This document shows, piece after piece, positions 26,619 to 35,313 of a stretch of 60,465 bases of DNA (position 1 is the first letter of the stretch; every line of letters starts with the position of its first letter). This DNA is from Klebsiella pneumoniae (GTDB lineage: Bacteria; Pseudomonadota; Gammaproteobacteria; Ga0077536): positions 1-60,465 of the forward strand of contig CAMCQE010000007.1 in the NCBI GenBank assembly GCA_945876945.1, written 5' to 3'. Both the position numbers and the translations under genes were made by a program. Below the pieces are notes generated by a model. It was not told where the DNA came from. It ran no database searches and saw nothing but the letters and a program-made list of their open reading frames with translations.

Positions 26619-28568
26619 ATGCGCACGTTCATTTTCCCTCTGCTTTTACTCAGCACCCAGACGGCCTCTGCCGAGAACCCGTCATCCGATCCACAGCAGA
26701 CCATTGTGGTGACTGCATCACGCACGCCCATCACGCTGAGCGCGGCGGGCAGCGGTACCTCCGTCATCACTCGCGAAGACATCGAACGACGCGGCCCCTC
26801 GTTCCTGACCGATCTCCTGCGTGACGAAGCGGGATTTTCCGTGAGTCGCGGCGGCGGCATGGGCCAACAAACCCAGCTTCGGATGCGCGGTGGCGAAGCC
26901 GATCACGTGCTGGTCTTGATCGATGGCATCGAGGCCAACGACCTCACGCGCGGCGGGGCTTTCGATTTCTCACACCTGCTGGCCGCCGATATCGAGCGCG
27001 TTGAAATTGTGCGCGGTCCGCAGAGCGCGCTGTGGGGCAGCGACGCGATTTCTGGCGTGGTGAACATTGTGACGCGCGCCGGCGGCGCGACACCCCGCGC
27101 CTCAGTGATGGTGGAAGGGGGCTCCTTCGGCACCGTGAATACCAGCGGGCACTTGAGCGGCGCCCGCCATGGCGTGGATGCGGCGGTCAACCTCAGCCAC
27201 CTCCAAAGTGAGGGCATCAACCTTTCCCCTACCGGCCGCGAGGCGGACGGCTACCGCAATACCACGCTCAATACCAAACTTGGCTGGGACGCACTGCCCA
27301 ACCTGCGCTTTGACCTCACGGGCCGCGTTACCGGGTCGCGGGTGAACACCGACTACGGCGACGGCATTCCCAGCGACTCGCCCTTCAAGACCAATCTTCT
27401 GCAGGTTTACACGCAGGCCAAAGCGCGACTCGACAGCTTTGACGGCCACTGGCGAAACGAGATTGCGGGCAACTTTAGTCGCATGGACAACGACGACCTT
27501 GATCAACTTAACTTCATTGATGCCGAGGTCACCGGTAACAAATACAGGGCGCAGTATCAAAGCTCCCTGCTGGGAGAAACCACGCGTTTCCTGCCGGCGA
27601 ATCACGTGCTGACCTTCGCGTTCGATTATGAGAAGCAACAGTTCAGCCAGCGCGGGCCGGTGCTGTTTGGCTACGACCCGAATCAGCAGCGCGAATACGC
27701 GACCTATGGCTATGTGGGCGAATATCGTCTAACCCTCGCCGAGCATTCGACCTTGAGCGCGAGCGGGCGTTGGGATGACAACGATGTCTTTGACGACGTC
27801 GGCACCTGGCGCGTGGCGCTCACCCACTTGTTCCCGCATACAGGCACCTTGCTGTCCTGGTCCTATGCCACCGGCCAGAAGGCGCCTACGTTTTTCGATC
27901 GCTTCGGTTACGCGGCGGCGCCGCCCGGCGATCCGGTGTTTGTGGGCAACCAGACGCTCAAGCCCGAACAGTCAAAAGGCTGGGAGTTCGGGATTCAACA
28001 AAGTGTGCTGGGGGAACGCGCGAAACTGGGGCTGACCTACTTCAACGAAATCCTGACCGACGAAATCAACGGTTTTATCTACGACCCGGCGACCAATACC
28101 TTCAGTGCGCGAAATCTGCCGGGTACCAGCCACCGCCAAGGCATCGAGTTCACCGGACGCATTCAACTCAGGCCGCAATGGGATGCCCGCGCCACCTATA
28201 CCTGGCTGGACTCGAGCCAGATCGATCAAACCACCAGGGCACGGGTGGAAGAAATCCGGCGCGCGCCCCACGCCCTCGCCGCCAGCACCGCCTGGCATAG
28301 CGCCGACCGTCGGGGCTCAATCGACCTGCATCTCACCCACACCAGCCAACAGCAGGACGACGCGTTTATGCCTGACTTCAGCGTCGCCCGCGTTGATTTG
28401 GCGCCCTACACCTTGCTGGGTGTGTCGGGGCGTTACCAACTCACGCCACTGCTTGGAGTGCAGGCGCGACTCGACAACGTGCTGGATGACGATTATCAGG
28501 AAGTGTACGGCCGACAGACCGAAGGCTTTGCCGGCTACGTGGGGATTAGCCTGAAGCTACCGGACTGA
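26619..28568 (+). CDS. btuB: TonB-dependent vitamin B12 receptor BtuB
   Basis: A 649-residue outer-membrane transporter for cobalamin. A signal peptide (about 1-19, cleaved after ASA) is followed by a TonB box region (QQTIVVTASRTP), the plug domain (DIERRGPSFLTDLLRDEAGF through VEIVRGPQSALWGSDAISGV) and a 22-strand barrel ending in GYVGISLKLPD. Length is close to E. coli BtuB. I start at ATG 26619, which has GGAAG upstream and a good signal peptide; the frame is open to 26502, but that lies in the riboswitch expression platform. No btuCDF or cob genes are adjacent. Confidence 0.93.
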   Translation: MRTFIFPLLLLSTQTASAENPSSDPQQTIVVTASRTPITLSAAGSGTSVITREDIERRGPSFLTDLLRDEAGFSVSRGGGMGQQTQLRMRGGEADHVLVLIDGIEANDLTRGGAFDFSHLLAADIERVEIVRGPQSALWGSDAISGVVNIVTRAGGATPRASVMVEGGSFGTVNTSGHLSGARHGVDAAVNLSHLQSEGINLSPTGREADGYRNTTLNTKLGWDALPNLRFDLTGRVTGSRVNTDYGDGIPSDSPFKTNLLQVYTQAKARLDSFDGHWRNEIAGNFSRMDNDDLDQLNFIDAEVTGNKYRAQYQSSLLGETTRFLPANHVLTFAFDYEKQQFSQRGPVLFGYDPNQQREYATYGYVGEYRLTLAEHSTLSASGRWDDNDVFDDVGTWRVALTHLFPHTGTLLSWSYATGQKAPTFFDRFGYAAAPPGDPVFVGNQTLKPEQSKGWEFGIQQSVLGERAKLGLTYFNEILTDEINGFIYDPATNTFSARNLPGTSHRQGIEFTGRIQLRPQWDARATYTWLDSSQIDQTTRARVEEIRRAPHALAASTAWHSADRRGSIDLHLTHTSQQQDDAFMPDFSVARVDLAPYTLLGVSGRYQLTPLLGVQARLDNVLDDDYQEVYGRQTEGFAGYVGISLKLPD

Positions 28569-28615
28569 GTGCGCTAAAGGCAGAGGCGCCTGAAGCTTGA
28601 AGGGCGCCGAAAGCC

Positions 28616-29140
28616 TTACATCTCGATGTGTTCGATACCGTCCAGACCGTCGAGTTTTTCCAGAAGCTCGCGGTAACGCGGGTCCAAGCTGTTCATTGCG
28701 AGAGTCTCGCTCATGTCGAGCGGCGCCGCGGCGGGCACGTGCAAGGGCGCTTCGAGCAGCGCGAGATGGCAGGCCCGGAGCTCAGACAAAAAACGCTCCC
28801 GGGCCTCGGCCTCAAGCCCGGCAAGGGCCATCCCGGCTTTGACGTCGGTGATGAGTTGCGGCAAACCCTTGATGAAGCTTTGTCGCACTTCCTGCGTTTC
28901 GTGCGGCAGCACGCTTGCTAGCAGGCGTTGGGTAACGCCTTCCGCCGCCCGCCAGATAATGCTGCTGGTACCGGCTTCGTGGTGAACGATGGCCAGATAG
29001 CGGCGCCAGTCGCGCATGAGAAATTCGATAAGAAACGGCGGCGGCAGCGGGCCGTCGGCTTCGGCAATAGCACGCCGAATCACCGTCGCCGCAGCGCGGA
29101 TATCTTCTCCAGAAAGAGTGGCGGGTCGTTCTGCCGTCAC
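28616..29140 (-). CDS. Short DUF1631-like protein
   Basis: A 174-residue, mostly helical protein. The pattern PLPPPFLIEFLMRDWRRYLA, then a loop, IIWRAAEGVTQRLLASVLPH and FIKGLPQLITDVKAGMALAG resembles the central segment of DUF1631, normally part of proteins of 600-700 residues found in proteobacteria. Here only that segment exists as a complete small gene. It may be a free-standing domain or a relic of a longer gene; I see no matching remainder on either side. Function unknown. Confidence 0.55.
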   Translation of the reverse strand: MTAERPATLSGEDIRAAATVIRRAIAEADGPLPPPFLIEFLMRDWRRYLAIVHHEAGTSSIIWRAAEGVTQRLLASVLPHETQEVRQSFIKGLPQLITDVKAGMALAGLEAEARERFLSELRACHLALLEAPLHVPAAAPLDMSETLAMNSLDPRYRELLEKLDGLDGIEHIEM

Positions 29141-29241
29141 GAGTACCTGATGTCCTTGTTAGCGCCTCAAATTTACGCATGCGGAGGCGCGCGTTAGCCG
29201 ACGCCATGCGGCTTCGTCCCTTAAATGCCATGCTTGAGCGC

Positions 29242-31311
29242 TCACAACCACGGCGCACAAGGCCCCGTTTCGATTGAGAGCGTCTGAAACTCGGCCTGCC
29301 AGCCGAGGGCCAAACAGACCGCCTGCATGATTTTCTCGAGCCCTGCTTCGGACTGGGAAACCGTGTGGTGCGGGGCGAGTTTAGCCTGTAAAGGGACGCG
29401 AGACGATATGCCCAGGCGCCCCTTTAGCTCGGCGTCCTCAAGCCCTAGCCACGCAATTTCAGAGAGTTCCAGACGCCCGCCAAAGCCATCGGGGAAGCTG
29501 CCGTCGGCCAGCACATAGCGTCCCCCGTAGCCATCGCAACTCGGCATGGCGAAATTGAGTTCTGAAACCAGCCGCACCCCGGCAGACAACGGGGTTCGAT
29601 AGTCGACCACGCAGCCTGCGGGCGTCAGTCGCCAGCATTTCTCCAACGGCGAAGACGCGTCAACCAAGGCATGCTCAAAACGGAGTTCGGTCGCCGAGGC
29701 GGCAAGCAAACGCCACGCGTTGAGAGCAACGCGCCGACCGTCGGGGTAGAGCAGATGGTCAAGCGCGATCGCCCGAGCGTGGGAATCCAGCGCCAAATCC
29801 TCCGCGACCACCAGCGACTTGAAGGCCACCCGGTCGTGCGCCGACGCGATTCCGCCCTCCGTCGATGCGGCGGTTTCGTGCGCTTCGCCAGACAGCTGAC
29901 CAGAAATCTGACCAGAAATCTGACCAGAAATCTGACCAGAAATCTGATGATAGTGCTCGGCATGCCGGCGCAGGGTATCTCCAAAATTATGGCCCAGCGG
30001 GTAGCTCAGCAATTCGTGCGCGGCGGCGCGGCCATCGTCGCGAATCACCACTTGCACGGTGGCGTTGTGCAGCACGTATTCGGTGGCGCCGTCGTAGTCG
30101 AGATCCGCCGGGCGAACCTCAAGCCTGGGCTCTAGCGCATCCAGCGCCGCTTCCAGCGTCACCAGATTGCGCCACACCGCGCGGCGCAGATGGGGCAAAT
30201 AAAGCCCCCCGAACAAACCATGCCAGTAGGCGTCGTTGGCCTGCGCGGCGTAGAGCAAGCCCAGCAGGCTCGGGTCCTCGCGCCCGGATGACGCCGCCAG
30301 CCGCGCCGACAGGCCCAGCATGCGCTTGTGCAGCCAGTTGGCCTCCGGATAGCGCGTGAGGAAATTGCGCCAAATCCCGCCGCGCACGAACGGACGTTCG
30401 CGCTCCCAGTCTGGCCCTGCCTTCACCCGGGCCAGCAGCCCTGCGTAAGTGGCAGCGGCAGCGGCCGGCAAGGTCCATTCGTTCATTTCGCTGTAGGAAG
30501 CGGTGGGCAGATACACAATCCCGCGCGTCCGCTCGGCGGCGTGAAAATCTGCATAGGTGCTGGTGCGAATCAGGGGCGAAGCCAGCACGCCTTCAATGAA
30601 CTGCGTGAGCCAACCGCGCTCGTACACCCATTCATAGGTTTCGGGCCAGATGCCAAATTTTTCGATGTCGTCGAAATACACCGCCGCCCGCGCGCCATCC
30701 CGCGCCTGCTGCTCCAGGTAGGCCACGGCTTCCTGCGCCGGTGAAAACGGCAGGCGATAGCGCAGCTGTTCGGAAATGGGAAAGAGATCGAGCGTGGCGC
30801 CGTCCTCTTCGGTGGTGTAGTGGCCATCGAGTTCGCGCGCCTCGCGCCCGGTACACAGGAAGTGGTAGTCGTCCACGGTCACATAGCGGATCCCGCTGTC
30901 GGCCAGCGCCGGCACCACGCTCGATTCCCACACCCGCTCAGTCAACCAGGCACCGCGGGGACGCTGACCAAAATGCGCTGCCAGCTTGTTCGATAGCGCC
31001 AGCAGCTGCCCACGGCGATCGCGCGCCGGAATCGCCGCCAGCACCGGCTCGCAATCGCCCGCGCCAAAAAGCTCCACCTGACCGCGCGCCACCATTGCCG
31101 CCAGCAGCGTCATGTCCTCGGGGAAGCGCGCGCGGAGTTCATCCAGCAACCAGCCGGAAAAATGGGCGGCGAAACGAAACTCCGGATAGCGATACAGCGT
31201 CTGCAAAAACGGGCGGTAGCAGCGTTCATGCGCATCGTCGACCACGCTGGGGAAATTCCCCACCGGTTGATGCGCATGTACGCCGAGGAGCAAGGCAACG
31301 CGATGGGACAT
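29242..31311 (-). CDS. GH57 4-alpha-glucanotransferase / alpha-amylase
   Basis: A 689-residue glycoside hydrolase family 57 enzyme, closest in layout to the archaeal 4-alpha-glucanotransferase. The N-terminal catalytic barrel carries LGVHAHQPVGNF, the nucleophile Glu125 in GAWLTERVWESS and the acid Asp214 in YFDDIEKFGIWP, at nearly the same depth as in the Thermococcus litoralis enzyme. The C-terminal DUF1925/1926-like beta-sandwich region is present. Oddly, residues about 455-473 are a run of SGQI repeats encoded by a 12-bp DNA repeat. No signal peptide, so cytoplasmic. It lies 35 bases downstream of a second GH57 gene on the same strand and probably acts on storage glucan. Confidence 0.88.
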   Translation of the reverse strand: MSHRVALLLGVHAHQPVGNFPSVVDDAHERCYRPFLQTLYRYPEFRFAAHFSGWLLDELRARFPEDMTLLAAMVARGQVELFGAGDCEPVLAAIPARDRRGQLLALSNKLAAHFGQRPRGAWLTERVWESSVVPALADSGIRYVTVDDYHFLCTGREARELDGHYTTEEDGATLDLFPISEQLRYRLPFSPAQEAVAYLEQQARDGARAAVYFDDIEKFGIWPETYEWVYERGWLTQFIEGVLASPLIRTSTYADFHAAERTRGIVYLPTASYSEMNEWTLPAAAAATYAGLLARVKAGPDWERERPFVRGGIWRNFLTRYPEANWLHKRMLGLSARLAASSGREDPSLLGLLYAAQANDAYWHGLFGGLYLPHLRRAVWRNLVTLEAALDALEPRLEVRPADLDYDGATEYVLHNATVQVVIRDDGRAAAHELLSYPLGHNFGDTLRRHAEHYHQISGQISGQISGQISGQLSGEAHETAASTEGGIASAHDRVAFKSLVVAEDLALDSHARAIALDHLLYPDGRRVALNAWRLLAASATELRFEHALVDASSPLEKCWRLTPAGCVVDYRTPLSAGVRLVSELNFAMPSCDGYGGRYVLADGSFPDGFGGRLELSEIAWLGLEDAELKGRLGISSRVPLQAKLAPHHTVSQSEAGLEKIMQAVCLALGWQAEFQTLSIETGPCAPWL
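29891..29948. repeat. 12-bp in-frame tandem repeat inside the GH57 gene
   Basis: The unit cagaaatctgac occurs at 29901, 29913 and 29925, with a one-base variant at 29937 and a partial unit upstream at 29891. On the coding strand it gives repeated Gln-Ile-Ser-Gly. Because the unit is 12 bp, copy-number change would keep the frame. The identity of the units points to recent slippage expansion. Confidence 0.9.
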
Positions 31312-31346
31312 AGGCCTGTTTTCCTGAAAAAAAATTTAAAAACGGA

Positions 31347-33035
31347 TTAATCGCTGAGGCCGCGACGCATGGTGCCGCCGGCTTCCGGCGCGCCGCCGCC
31401 GCGCCCCAGCGACTGCGCCAACTGCGGCGGCGGCGTCAGCCCGAGCGTGTCGTAGAGCGCTACCAGATTGCGCCGGAACAGGCTCTCGAAATTGGCGACC
31501 GCGTCAGACGGGTTGTAGTCGCCCAGCCACCAGAACCAGTCCGAGCCTTCAAGGCGGGTCAGCAGGGCTTCGGCTTTGGCCGCGCGTGCAGGATCGGCCT
31601 GCAAGCGTTCGTAAATGAGGTCGTAACTCTGTTTGGCGCTGGCCAGCAAATCCCACGCGCGGTTCTTGTCGGTCTCACCAATCCAGGTGGAGAAGGTGCC
31701 GTAAACCCAACTGCCCGCTACCACCGGCGGCAGCGCTTGCGTGCCAGGCGCGTGTCCGGCCCGCCCAGCGCTCAAGGTCGTGGTGCGAATCTGCGGATGC
31801 GCGCTCAGCGCGGCGTAGAGGTCTTCAAAGAAATACCAGGCATTGTAGGGGTAGTACTCCCAGGCGTTCTCGCCATCGAGCATCACGCAGACCAGCGGCG
31901 TTTCATCTGCTGGCGCGGCTTGCATGATGGCTTCGAGCTCGCCCATGAAATGCCGCGCGGCGTCTTGTCCGTGCCACTTCGAGTATTCAAAACCGATGAG
32001 GTCGCTCAGCCGGTCGTCGCGAAAAAACACCGTCACACCGCTGCTGTCTTGCCAGGGACGATAGAGATCGCGCGCCCGCTCGTAGCTGTGGTCCGCGCCG
32101 TGCAGCGTGTTCACCAGCACGGCCTCACCGGTGGCCGCCCACTCCACGCCAGCCGCCGCCATGCGCACCAAGGCATCAGCCGACACCCCGCCTTCGCTCG
32201 GCCACATGCCGCGCGGCACGGCGCCAAAGCGCAGGGCGTGACTGGCGCGCGCGCTGTCGAGATGTCGATCAAACCGCGCCCGACCACCGGGATAACCCGC
32301 CGACGCCGGCAAGGGCGCCTCGGGCTGCGCTTCGCGGGCGCTGCTGAAAGACAGCAGTAAAGGCCCGATGGGGTGCGCCTCGGGCGAGCAGGAAAGCTCA
32401 ATCTGCCCGCGCGCCGCCAGCGCCCGGTAGCGCGGCACCAGCCCCGCGATCATCTCGCCCATCGCCGCCAGCAGGGCGCGGCGTTCGGTCAAGGTATAGC
32501 CCTGACCCTTGCTCAGCAGCGAGGCAATCAGCGGATTGCGGCGACGCTCGGCTTCGCCCGTCCAGGCGAGGTGATACCAGGTCACCAAGTCGGCGAAGTA
32601 CTCGCCCGACAACCACGTCAGCGCGTCGTCGCCTTCCGCTACCGCTAGCGCCTGCAAGGCGTGGAGTCGGCGATAGGGCGTAAACATCTCGACCGTGCGG
32701 GCGTGGTTCACGCGGAAGCAGGTCTCGATGGCCATGCGCTTGTCGGCCAAGGTCAGCGCCTCGAGCTTGTCGTTCACCAGCAGGCGAAGGAGCGGATCGC
32801 GCAGCGGCCCGTGCCGGATTTGCGCCGCGTAGTCTTCGAGCTGGTCGATCAGCACCGGCACAAAGTTCACCACCGCGTACACGGCAGGATGGCGCTCCAG
32901 ATGCTCCGCCATGTCGGTGTAATCCTTGATGGCATGCAGATAGGCCCAGGGCAGCACGTACTCGCCGTCCTCCGGCGCCCGGTAATCCGGCTGGTGCATG
33001 TGCCACAGAAAAACGAGATCGAGCGATTGCGCCAT
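31347..33035 (-). CDS. GH57 alpha-amylase-like glycoside hydrolase
   Basis: A 562-residue GH57 protein distinct from its neighbour. It has LVFLWHMHQPDYR at the N terminus, EAHPIGPLLL, the nucleophile region RGMWPSEGGVSADAL and the acid region VMLDGENAWEYYPYNAWYF. Such proteins are often annotated alpha-amylase/alpha-mannosidase and occur in glycogen clusters. I start at ATG 33035; the frame is open 85 codons upstream, but that part overlaps the start of glgB on the other strand. It is divergent from glgB with 78 bases between, suggesting shared control. Confidence 0.88.
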   Translation of the reverse strand: MAQSLDLVFLWHMHQPDYRAPEDGEYVLPWAYLHAIKDYTDMAEHLERHPAVYAVVNFVPVLIDQLEDYAAQIRHGPLRDPLLRLLVNDKLEALTLADKRMAIETCFRVNHARTVEMFTPYRRLHALQALAVAEGDDALTWLSGEYFADLVTWYHLAWTGEAERRRNPLIASLLSKGQGYTLTERRALLAAMGEMIAGLVPRYRALAARGQIELSCSPEAHPIGPLLLSFSSAREAQPEAPLPASAGYPGGRARFDRHLDSARASHALRFGAVPRGMWPSEGGVSADALVRMAAAGVEWAATGEAVLVNTLHGADHSYERARDLYRPWQDSSGVTVFFRDDRLSDLIGFEYSKWHGQDAARHFMGELEAIMQAAPADETPLVCVMLDGENAWEYYPYNAWYFFEDLYAALSAHPQIRTTTLSAGRAGHAPGTQALPPVVAGSWVYGTFSTWIGETDKNRAWDLLASAKQSYDLIYERLQADPARAAKAEALLTRLEGSDWFWWLGDYNPSDAVANFESLFRRNLVALYDTLGLTPPPQLAQSLGRGGGAPEAGGTMRRGLSD

Positions 33036-33113
33036 AGGGTTCTGCCGGTTTGTACGGGAGACTTGAGTATCCCCCGCGTGTGGGTCATCGAGACCGGTAT
33101 AGTACGAAGCAAG

Positions 33114-35267
33114 ATGTCTGCCCAACCTGATCACATCCTGCGTCTGGTCGAAACCCGCGATCACGACCCCTTCGGCCTGCTCGGACTGCACCCTGCCGGT
33201 GCGCAATGGCGGCTCCGTGCATGGCATCCGGGCGCGAGCGAGGTGGCGCTGCTGGGGCCGCGCGGCGCGCGCACCATGACGCGCCTGCATGCGGCGGGTC
33301 TCTTCGAATTAAAACTCCGCACCCAACCGGCCCGCCCCTGGCGGCTCAGCGTTGATGGCGCGACCGTTGACGACCCATACGCCCACCTGCCCACCGCCAC
33401 CGCGGAGGCGCTGTACCTCTTCGCCGAAGGGCGCAACTACCAGAGCCACGAGCTGCTGGGCGCGCATCCGGAACTCTCGGCCGGCGTGGCGGGCGTGCGC
33501 TTTCGGGTCTGGGCGCCGGCGGCGGCGCGGGTGAGCGTGGTGGGCGAGTGGAACGACTGGGATGGGCGTCGGCATCTCATGCAGAACTTGGGCGTGTCCG
33601 GCGTGTGGGAGCTGTTTATCCCGGGTGTACTGGCGGGTCAGCGCTACAAGTTTGAAGTACGCGCGAGCCGCAACGGGGACGTCTTGCTCCGCGCCGACCC
33701 CTACGCCCGCGCCAGCGAGCTGCGCCCGGCGACCGCCTCCCGCATTCCCGGCCCGCCGGTCTGGCGCTGGCAAGACGGCGACTGGCTGGAACGTCGCGCG
33801 GCGTGCGACTGGCGTCATGCACCGCTTAATGTCTACGAACTTCACGCCGGGTCATGGCTGCGACACCCGGACGGCCGCTTCTACGACTGGTATGAGCTCG
33901 CCGTGCGGCTTGTGCCCTATGTGGCGGAACAGGGCTATACGCACATCGAGCTGTTGCCGGTGACCGAACATCCGCTCGACGAATCCTGGGGGTATCAGAG
34001 CACCGGGTTTTTCGCCCCCAGCGCGCGCCAGGGCGCGAGCGACGGCCTGCGCGCGCTCATCGACGCCTGCCACGGCGCCGGCATCGGCGTGCTGCTCGAC
34101 TGGGTGCCGGGACACTTCCCGGCGGATGACGGCGCACTCGCCCACTTCGACGGCACGCCGCTGTACGAGCACGACGACCCGCGCCTGCAGCGCCATCCGG
34201 ACTGGGGCACCAGCAGTTTTAACTACGGCCGCCGCGAGGTGGTGAGTTTTCTGCTTTCCAGCGCGTGCTATTGGCTGGAAGAGTTTCATTTCGACGGCCT
34301 GCGCGTGGACGCCGTGGCTTCGATGCTCTATCTCGACTACTCCCGCAAGCCCGGCGAATGGACGCCCAACCGTCACGGCGGTCGCGAGCACCTGCAAGCC
34401 ATCGATTTCCTCCGCGCGCTGAACACGCTGGTGAGCACGCGCTTTCCCGGCGCGCTCACGATTGCCGAGGAATCCACCGCCTGGCCGGGCGTCACTCACC
34501 CAGTGCAGGACGGCGGTCTGGGTTTCTCATTCAAATGGAACATGGGCTGGATGAACGACAGCCTGAAGTATTTCCGCCTCGACCCCATCCATCGCCGCCA
34601 TCACCACGCGTTGCTGACCTTTGGCCAGCTCTACGCCTACAGCGAGCACTTTTTGCTGCCGCTGTCGCACGACGAAGTGGTGCACGGCAAGGGCAGCCTG
34701 CTGGGCAAAATGCCCGGCGACGACTGGCAGCGTTACGCCCAACTTCGCCTGCTGTTTGCGTGGCAGCTCACCTCTCCGGGCAAAAAACTCAATTTCATGG
34801 GCAATGAATTTGGCCAGCGGCGCGAGTGGTCCGAACGCCACGAGCTCGACTGGTTTGAGGCATCAATGCCCGCCCCGGCCGGCATCCGCGCGCTCCAGCG
34901 CGATTTGAATCGGCTCTATCGCGATTGCCCCGCGCTGCACGAACTCGACCACGACCCGCAGGGCTTTACCTGGATCGACTGCAACGACGCCGCACAGTCC
35001 ACGCTCTCCTACCTCCGCCGTGCGCGAAACGGCGAGTGCGTGGTCGTGGTGCTGAACTTCACGCCGGTGCCGCGTCCGGGCTTTCGCCTCGGCGTGCCCG
35101 CCCCCGGCCGCTACACCGTGCTGCTCAACACCGACTCCCGCCACTACGGCGGTAGCGAGGTGGGTGAAGCGGAGGCCTACACACACCGTGAGGGCCTGCA
35201 TGGGCAACCGGCATCACTCAGCTTGACGCTGCCGCCGCTGGGGGCGGTGGTGCTCAGGCAGTGCTGA
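33114..35267 (+). CDS. glgB: 1,4-alpha-glucan branching enzyme GlgB
   Basis: A 717-residue GH13 branching enzyme that makes alpha-1,6 branches in glycogen. An N-terminal CBM48-type region (about 8-200, with HDPFGLLGLHP and VWAPAAARVSVVGEWNDWDG) precedes the catalytic barrel with DWVPGHFP (from Asp329), the nucleophile Asp399 in DGLRVDAVASMLY, Glu452 in IAEES and Asp520 in LSHDEVVHGKGSL. A C-terminal beta-sandwich ends at residue 717. I start at ATG 33114, the first Met consistent with the family; the frame is open far upstream into the antisense GH57 gene. No glgC, glgA or glgP lies in the window. Confidence 0.95.
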   Translation: MSAQPDHILRLVETRDHDPFGLLGLHPAGAQWRLRAWHPGASEVALLGPRGARTMTRLHAAGLFELKLRTQPARPWRLSVDGATVDDPYAHLPTATAEALYLFAEGRNYQSHELLGAHPELSAGVAGVRFRVWAPAAARVSVVGEWNDWDGRRHLMQNLGVSGVWELFIPGVLAGQRYKFEVRASRNGDVLLRADPYARASELRPATASRIPGPPVWRWQDGDWLERRAACDWRHAPLNVYELHAGSWLRHPDGRFYDWYELAVRLVPYVAEQGYTHIELLPVTEHPLDESWGYQSTGFFAPSARQGASDGLRALIDACHGAGIGVLLDWVPGHFPADDGALAHFDGTPLYEHDDPRLQRHPDWGTSSFNYGRREVVSFLLSSACYWLEEFHFDGLRVDAVASMLYLDYSRKPGEWTPNRHGGREHLQAIDFLRALNTLVSTRFPGALTIAEESTAWPGVTHPVQDGGLGFSFKWNMGWMNDSLKYFRLDPIHRRHHHALLTFGQLYAYSEHFLLPLSHDEVVHGKGSLLGKMPGDDWQRYAQLRLLFAWQLTSPGKKLNFMGNEFGQRREWSERHELDWFEASMPAPAGIRALQRDLNRLYRDCPALHELDHDPQGFTWIDCNDAAQSTLSYLRRARNGECVVVVLNFTPVPRPGFRLGVPAPGRYTVLLNTDSRHYGGSEVGEAEAYTHREGLHGQPASLSLTLPPLGAVVLRQC

Positions 35268-35313
35268 ACAAGTCCATGCGGGGTTTTTCAGCGTTCCGAA
35301 AACGACAAGCCCC

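Noticed and set aside
32661-33113. 151-codon upstream extension of the glgB frame
   Set aside because: The extension lies antisense to the N-terminal half of the GH57 gene. The branching-enzyme N terminus begins at 33114.
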